From NCBI RefSeq assembly GCF_030272615.1, contig NC_081410.1, positions 574,565,241-574,629,240 on the forward strand: a stretch of DNA of 64,000 nt. Reading direction: 5' to 3'. Both the position numbers and the translations under genes were made by a program. This DNA is from Cryptomeria japonica. Its lineage: Eukaryota > Streptophyta > Pinopsida > Cupressales > Cupressaceae. Under the pieces are notes generated by a model. The model was not told where the DNA came from, did not search any database, and saw only the letters and a list, made by a program, of their open reading frames with translations. Shown here piece after piece: positions 57,553-64,000 of the stretch (the stretch's first letter is position 1; each line of letters begins with the position of its first letter).

Positions 57553-60476
57553 TTGCATGCAGAAAGAAGAAATTTATGGGTAGTTGACAGTGGTTGTTCT
57601 AATCAAATGATCGAAGAAAAAAATAAGTTCATCAAGTTTGAATATTGGAATGGAGGTTCGGTGAGGTTTGGAGACAAATCATCCATCAAGATAAAGAGAA
57701 AAGATACTCTGAACATAGATGGAAAATTGAAGGGTCGTGATGTATACTATGTGGAAGGTCTAAAGCATGATTTTCTAAGTGTGAGTTAGATGTGTGATAA
57801 AGGATACAAATTCACTTTTGACTCTACCGGTTGTCAGATAAGGAATCAAAGTATCAGATAGATTATTGCAGAAGGAAAAAGGACATATGGAAATGTGTAC
57901 AATCTAAAGGAATGCTTTGAGTCCCAATGCATGATGGGACATGTAGAGAAGAGTTGGTTGTGGCACGGAAGATTAGGCCACATAAACTTTGACAATTTGG
58001 TCAAAGTAAGAAATAAAGGCTATGTGAGAGATATACTACAGATAATCAAATCGGCAAGCACCTTTTATGATGAATGTGTAAGACGTAAGCAGACTGAGGT
58101 GACCTTCAAGACCAAAGATCATAATACCTCAAGGCCCTCAAAACTTGTGCATATTGATCTGTGTGGACCAACCAAAATAAGAGCTTTAGCTAGTGAAACA
58201 TACTTCATGTTGTTTATTGATTATTTTTCAAGAATGACATGGGTCACCTTTCTACATGAAAAATCACAAGCATATGAGAGGTTCAAAATATTTCAGAAGA
58301 TGGTGAGAAGGAAAGTGGATGCAAGCTGAAGCGTCTGAGATCTAACCGGGGTGGTAAGTTCACATCAAATGAGTTTGAAGACTACTGTGAAAGAGATTGA
58401 ATCAGAAGACAGTATTCAGCCCCAAGGACACCACAACAAAACGGTGTTTTAGAAAGAAAAAACTAGACTATCAAGGAGATGGAGAGAACAATGTTAAATG
58501 AGGAAAACATATTGGATATATACTGGAAGGAAGCAGTTCATACTACTGTATATACATTGAACTAGGTTTAGCTGAGAGTAAATAGCAGAATGATACCTTA
58601 TGAATTGTTGTATGACTATAAGCCATCAGTCAAACATTTCAAAGTGTTTGACTGCCTTTATGAAAGTCTTCATCAACTCTTACATGCACACTCTCAACAA
58701 CTCTTCTCAGTCTTTTGTTGTAGCATTTGTAGGCCTTATTGTGAGTTGAGTAACCCAAGAAAATACCTTCATCACTCCTGGAATCAAAATCACCTAAACC
58801 ATCTTCATCTCTCTTGATGAAGCATTTACAAAAATCACTCGAAAGAGAAGATTATAGGAAATAAAAATGATGATGTGCAAACTAGAAGAAGACTTGCATG
58901 GAATAATGAACAAGTGAATTTTTGCCTCATGACTAAAATGGAACCCAAAACATTTAATGGGGCTAGCAAAAGTGAGAAATGGATGGATGCAATGGAAGAA
59001 GAGTTGTAGCAGATTGAAAAGAACAAAACTTGGGAGTTAGTTTCTAGACCAGTAGATAAGAATGTCATTGGTACTAAATGGGTCTACCGGAACAAGATGA
59101 ATGAAGAAGGTAAGATTGTTAGGCATAAAGAAAGATTAGTGTGCAACGAGTATTCTCAAGTAGAAGGAATTTATTTTGAAGAAAAATTTGCACCGGTTGC
59201 AAGACTTGAGGCTATTAGAATGTTCTTAGCATTCTCTGCCTACAAATGATACAAGGTATATCAAATGGACGTTAAATCTGCCTTCTTGAATGGTAATTTG
59301 GAAGAAGAAGTCTACATAGAACAACTGGAAAGTTTTCTATTGCATGTTGATGAAACTTTTGTGTGTCTATTGAAGAAGGCATTGTATGGTTTGAAGCAGG
59401 ATCCAAGAGCATGGTATTTAAGTTTAGATAAGTATCTTTGGGAGAAAGGTTTTAGAAAGGGAAACCCATATAGTAATCTATGTGTCAAAGCATATGGACA
59501 TCACATGATTATTGTTGTTGTGTATATAGATGATATAATATTCAAAGGCAACAAGGATACCTTGTGTAAAGAGTTTGTTGATCAGATGCAAGCAGAGTTT
59601 GAGGTGTAAATGCTTGGAAAGTTGTCATATTTTCTTGGTTTGCAGATTTCACAACAAGATAAAGGAATATTTCTCTCAAACCAAGTATGCTAGAGATATG
59701 TTGAAGAAGTTTCAGATAGAGGACAACAAACTAGTAAGTTCCCCCATGATGACTGGATGCAAGTTGAGTAAGGTTGATGTGTCACCGGAAGTTGATCAGA
59801 CCCTATATAGATCCATGATTGGTAGTCTCTTATATCTTACTACCTCAAGAATAGATATAGTGCAAGCAGTATGTATGGTGGCAATATTTTAGGCTACACC
59901 TAAACAGTCACATGTGGATGCAGTTAGAAGGATCTTCAAGTACCTACAAGGAACACTTAATTTGGCTTATGGTATCCAAAGAAAGGAAATTTAACCTTAC
60001 AAGCCTAAACTGATGTTGATTGGGCAGGTTGCATTGATGACCGAAAGAGAACAAGTGGTGGAGCATTCATTTTAGGTAACCGACTGGTTTCATGGCACAG
60101 CAAGAAGCAGGATTCAGTCTCCTTATCTACTGTTGAGGCATAGTATATTGTTGTTGCTACATGTTGTTCTCAAGTGTTATGGATGAAGCAGACCCTCAAG
60201 GACATTTAGGTAGAAATATCTGACCCCATTCCTATCTGATGTGATAACTCAAGCGCAATCAGCATTTCAAAGAATCCAGTTATGCACTCAAGGACAAAGC
60301 ACATTTTCATCAAATACCATTTTCTCAGGGAGAAGGTTGCAGAGAAAGAAGTAAAGGTAGAATATGTCCCTACAAGTGAAAAAGTTGTTGATATCTTCAC
60401 AAAACCTTTACCAGTAAATATATTTGAGTATCTAAGACACAATTTTGGAGTTGTCCCACCAGCTTTTTGCACTTAA
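57553..60476 (+). pseudogene. Copia pol, broken and internally inverted
   Basis: Protease: LWVVDSGCSNQM (~57,568). Integrase: WLWHGRLGHINFDNLVK, HIDLCGPTKI (first Asp), a mutated RSNRGGKF for the second Asp, and PQQNGVLERKN near 58,430 with stops around it. Positions 58,656-58,827 are inverted (separate entry). [59 protein letters not shown] and catalytic YIDDIIF near 59,525. RNase H: WAGCIDDRKRTSGGAFILGN, a stop within the EAEY-type motif near 60,139, ISKNPVMHSRTKHIFIKYHF and IFTKPLPVNIFEYLR, ending at 60,476. Stops occur at roughly 57,787, 58,327, 59,008, 59,248 and 59,606, with frameshifts near 58,330 and 59,600. Confidence 0.88.
58656..58827 (-). other. 172-bp in-situ inversion inside pol
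   Basis: On the plus strand this block makes no sense in the pol frame. Its reverse complement encodes the Copia segment that normally follows the VFGC motif, including DSRSDEGIFLGYS and NKAYKCYNKRLRRVVES. Flanking frame and spacing fit exactly: the codon before 58,656 and the split codon at 58,827-58,829 are in phase with the block when read reversed. The block was therefore flipped in place without net gain or loss. A 75-codon plus-strand frame across it (58,590-58,817) is an artefact. Confidence 0.9.
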
Positions 60477-60875
60477 ATGTATATGGAGATTTATGGTTTA
60501 GGGGGAGTTCACAGCTATACATATTTTGACTCTTGAACCATATGTTGTACATAGAGGGAGTTCAGATGTTTGTGTTGCAGTACCAGTAGTTGTGGGATTA
60601 GATGTGAAGACTGGTATTAATTCTAGAAGTTCTGCTACTTGAAGTCAGTATCACGCATAGAGGGAGAGTGTGTACCACCAACAGGTTTGAGGTTTGAAGA
60701 ATTTGTCTATCTACAAAAGTCACAATCATCTTGATGGGGAGAGTAACTTCAAAGGGGGAGAACTCGATCATCATTCATTGTCTACAAGACAACATTGTGA
60801 TTTTTATAGTTGTCTATTCAATTTGTCTATCATCAAAGGTATGGCAAGGAGACTGAACTAGAGTGAAGTTAGTGT

Positions 60876-62215
60876 TGTTAGGATAACCAGTGGACAACTA
60901 AGAGGGGGGGTTAATCAGTTGTCAATAGATTATATCAATTAATCCACTTTACAACCTTTAACTAGAGCACATAAACATTAAATACCGCAATAGCAGAAAC
61001 AGATACTGGTAGAAACAGATACCAGTAAACAATACAACTTAACAAAGAAAAAGTTAATGAACACAATGCAACTATACTGCAAAACACCATGATTTGTACG
61101 TGGAAAACCTGGTAAAGGGAAAAACCATGGTGGGAAGCCTACCCATAGTCATATGATACTTCTGTAGAAAGTATGTAATACAATGAGGGGCCTACACATG
61201 CAAGAATGCACACTGCATAGAGCGCACTGCTCATTACAAAGGAGTCTCACTGACTACAGAGAGGTTATAACCACCTCAAGATAAATGGACAATAATCCAA
61301 TAGAATGAACTACCAGAGTTAGCATCTACCATGTCTGATTATAGTCCCAGTTAAGCTCAATACCAGAGGCCTTAGACCTCTTACATAAATCCAATTCGAT
61401 CTTCAGTGATCAACCAAATCCTTTGCCTGAATGATATTACATTATTTGCACATTACATTCCTTTCCCATACCCATTGACATGATCTACAATGAGTTCTTA
61501 CATTGATTTATACAAACCCTAAGGCCTAAATGAGTTAGGTTGGCCACCTAAAAGATATTACAATAAGATCACTACATACATCCATATTACAATGATATGT
61601 CAGGTCGGCTTTAGACCAAAACAATATTAACCAATCCATAAATCATCTCGGTAACGTGTAGAGAACATGTTAACATGATACCGGTCCATAACCTAGATAG
61701 GTACCGGACCTATTCTAGGTCCACCATGCCAAAGCGATGTCTCTAACCAGTCGAAGCATGATCAAGGATCACCTTCTGCATCCTGAATTCCATCTAGAAG
61801 CCGCACCAACACCACTTATGCATCCTGTCAAAGATTCTCAATAAAAGCTCCATCGGTAAAACCTTAAACGCTTATCGGTATAAGCTTACTAGAGTGTATG
61901 ATGGCATTCGATCACCAAGTCAATACCAACTGACCAAAACATGCTTCAGGAACATGTAACACATAAAACCAAACATACTCCATTGATCCAAACATGTCGA
62001 AAGTGTTCAAAAGATAGTCCCTTCCATCGGTAACACTAGATCTTCTGTTGGTAACCAAAACTTGTCTGCCGATAACCAAAACTTGTCTACCGGTAACCAA
62101 CCATAACAGCTAGTGTCGGTAACCAACTGTAACAGCTAGTGTTGACATCAATGACAAAACATCAATGCAACACATAATCAATCTCCCCATAATCAATTCT
62201 TCCATATCGCCAACA
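60876..62215 (-). repeat. 3' LTR of the right-edge Copia
   Basis: 1,340 bp, TGTTAGGATAACC...ATATCGCCAACA on the plus strand. It shares its end structure (taagaggggggg near the inner end) and the tgacatcaatgacaaaac start block with the solo LTR at 52,162-53,201, so the two belong to one family. Confidence 0.85.
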
Positions 62216-62247
62216 ATCTCCCCCTTTGGCATTGATGGCAACACTAG
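62136..62247 (-). other. Inverted repeat bracketing the polypurine tract
   Basis: CTAGTGTTGACATCAATG (62,136-62,153, in the LTR) is complementary to cattgatggcaacactag (62,230-62,247, internal) with one mismatch in 18. The LTR boundary and purine tract lie between them, as at 12,037-12,093. Confidence 0.6.
62216..62228 (-). other. Polypurine tract
   Basis: atctccccctttg on the plus strand (CAAAGGGGGAGAT on the minus strand), directly before the LTR start TGTTGGCGATATGG. Confidence 0.8.
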
Positions 62248-62589
62248 ATGTGAAAAAGAAAACATCTAAGTCCCAAGAAGTGCCAAACAACTCTCATGAG
62301 AAACTAACTCCCCCTGAGGAGTGCAGTCCAAACTGAATCTCTCCCATAAACATTATTTTTCATATATAACTCTCCCCCTTTGACATCAATGCCAAAGATA
62401 TGACATAGATATCAAAAATCCTATGAATCTTAAAGTTGACTACTCCCATTGAGTATTAGCACCATTACATCAATCTGGAGCAAAGGATAAAGTTGTTGAT
62501 CCATACCGGAATGATGCACTGCACAATCAGCTACGTTTTTGTTGGAGGGGTAGATACCCCTAACCTATCTCTTAAATATTAAAATGATT

Positions 62590-64000
62590 CTTTAGACAAC
62601 GGTTTTGTGAATATGTATGCAATCTACTCTTTAGTGTTCACATAAACCAATTTGACTTCCTTTTCTTCCACCTTGTCCTTTAGAAAGTTATACTTTATTG
62701 ATATGTGCTTAGTCTTAGAGTGAAATATTGGATTCTTAGATATGTCAATAGCTGCAAAGTTATTGTAATAGATAACTATCAGTTCTCTACAATTTACCCT
62801 GATATCCTTCAACATTTTCTTCATCCATAGGACTTGTGTACAATTAGTTGTTGCTGTAACATATTCAGCTTCTGCAGTAGATAAAGAAATGCATGACTAT
62901 TTTTTACTGATACATGAAACCAATTTCTTTCCAAGAAAGAAATCTCCACCAGAAGTGCTCTTCCTTTCATCAATATCTCCTACCCAATCTGAATCTGTAT
63001 ATGCACATAAAGTGAAGTTATCATCTCTAGAATATCATAAGCCATATTATGTTGTTCCTTGCAAATACCAGAATATCCTCTTTACTGCACATTCATGATT
63101 TTCTTTAGGATTACTTTGATATATTGAAATGATACTTACTACATTCATAATATCTAGTCTAGTCTGAGTTAGATATAACAGGCCACCAATCATAGACTTA
63201 TACCTTATCGAATTTACCGGTGCAGATGTATCTTTGATAGATAATTTCTCACTTGTCACCATAGGAGTACTTACAGGTTTGGAATTATCCATACCAAACT
63301 TCTTCAACAATTCCCTTAGATACATAGTTTGATAGATAAAGATACCTTTGTCAGTTTGAGCAATCTGCAAACCTAAGAAAAATCTCATTTCACCAATCAT
63401 GGACATTTCAAATTCATTCTTCATATTATTAAAAAATTCCATGCACAATTTATCTTCTCCTCCAAAAATGATATCATCAACAAATACTTCAATAATCAAA
63501 ATATCATCATCAGTGATCTTGTAATATAAATTACTGTCACCATTGCCTTTAGTGAAACCAAGCTTCAAAAGATATGTATCCAACCTTGCATGCCAAGCTC
63601 TAGGAGCCGGTTTCAATCCATATGATTCTTTCCTAAACCTACAAACCATATCTTTGTCATCTGTTAGTGAAAATCCATCAGGATTCTCAACGTATACTTC
63701 TTCCTAAAGCTCGCCATTCAAGAATGCACATTTAACATCCATTTGATAGACCTTATAGTTCTTATATGTTGCATAGGCCAGAAATAGTCTCACAGCTTCA
63801 ATTCTAGCTACAGGTCCAAATGTCTCGCCATAATCAATTCCTTCCATTTGAGAATATCCTTTACAAACCATCTAGCCTTATTTCTTATAACTTGACCATC
63901 CTCATTTAGTTTATTTCTAAAAACCCATTTAGTTCCAATAACATTCTTATTTTTAGGTCGAGGAACTAAAGTCCAAGTCTCATTTTTCTCTATATGATCT
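62590..64000 (-). pseudogene. Copia reverse transcriptase and RNase H (3' part of pol), broken
   Basis: From the right edge the minus strand reads NKNVIGTKWVFRNKLNEDGQ, then after stops and a shift SYGLKPAPRAWHARLDTYLL, catalytic FVDDIIFGGEDK near 63,470, MIGEMRFFLGLQIAQTDKGI, SMIGGLLYLTQTRLDI, and a 200-codon open stretch from 63,649 to 63,047. RNase H follows with YTDSDWVGDIDERKSTSGGD, STAEAEYVTATTNCTQVLWM and ISKNPIFHSKTKHISIKYNF, ending in IFTKPLSKE near 62,590. Stops at ~63,047, ~62,920 and ~62,624 inactivate it. The domain is closely related to the RNase H of the plus-strand Copia at 60,000-60,476. Confidence 0.85.

Larger units (their letters stand above)
53730..60875 (+). mobile_element. 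Plus-strand Copia element, 3' LTR not seen
   Basis: 5' LTR (53,730-55,271), primer-binding site (55,274-55,285), gag (55,347 to ~57,450), protease (57,553), integrase (57,895-58,560), reverse transcriptase (59,040-59,760), RNase H (to 60,476), then ~400 bp of 3' non-coding sequence with several agggggag tracts. At 60,876 it is interrupted by the LTR of a minus-strand Copia, so its own 3' LTR must lie beyond that insertion. Gag and pol are broken by stops and frameshifts, and a 172-bp block of pol is inverted. Confidence 0.9.
60876..64000 (-). mobile_element. Minus-strand Copia, 3' part, running off the window
   Basis: On the minus strand: integrase-RT linker and RT from 64,000, RNase H to ~62,590, non-coding spacer, polypurine tract (62,228-62,216) and 3' LTR (62,215-60,876). 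It is inserted in the 3' non-coding region of the plus-strand Copia. The 5-bp target flank on the left is agtgt (60,871-60,875); the right flank and 5' LTR are outside the window. Confidence 0.88.

Noticed and set aside
58590-58817. 75-residue plus-strand ORF as a novel protein
   Set aside because: It runs across an inverted block of Copia pol; only its first ~20 codons are real pol sequence.

Overview
This window is nuclear DNA from a seed plant with a large, repeat-rich genome. A conifer or other gymnosperm is my best guess (inference). The supporting signs are deep nesting of decayed Copia LTR retrotransposons and LINEs, gag proteins with long coiled coils and several CCHC knuckles, AT-rich spacers, short-intron host genes, and a small Sulfotransfer_4-type P-loop gene family. 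The sequence alone does not identify the species. I saw no rRNA, tRNA, CRISPR or organellar DNA.

Layout. 1-4.6 kb: internal part, primer-binding site and LTR of a minus-strand LTR element, then LINE-tail and LTR-like debris. 4.6-7.2 kb: AT-rich spacer with short dispersed repeats and a TTTATTG heptamer microsatellite. 7.2-11.08 kb: plus-strand retroelement remnant with a broken ~1,000-codon ORF of unrecognised type. 11.08-22.99 kb: minus-strand Copia derivative that keeps gag but has lost pol; its 5' LTR is split by a second element carrying another ~1,030-codon ORF (17,024-20,122), held in one frame with only seven nonsense codons. 23-39 kb: host region with three copies of a Sulfotransfer_4-like gene. 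One is an exon fragment (24.4 kb). One is disrupted by a TRIM-sized LTR element (27.0-29.1 kb). One looks intact, with three exons (37,817-38,634). A 5'-truncated LINE with an extra ORF downstream of RNase H (29.2-32.4 kb) lies between the second and third copies. 39.3-44.75 kb: full-structure but decayed minus-strand Copia with both LTRs. 44.75-53.73 kb: LINE remnant, then a nearly full-length minus-strand LINE whose ORF1 holds a solo LTR with a perfect 5-bp target-site duplication. 53.73-60.88 kb: plus-strand Copia with a 172-bp in-situ inversion in pol. 60.88-64 kb: minus-strand Copia inserted into the 3' region of the previous one and running off the window.

Only the gene at 37,817-38,634 looks functional. 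Everything else coding is transposon-derived and broken by stops, frameshifts, deletions or later insertions. The most unusual points are the long unrecognised retroelement ORFs, coding sequence 3' of RNase H in two different LINEs, the microinversion in Copia pol, and an inverted repeat that brackets the polypurine tract in two Copia elements. All family names come from motif recognition by eye; no database search was run.
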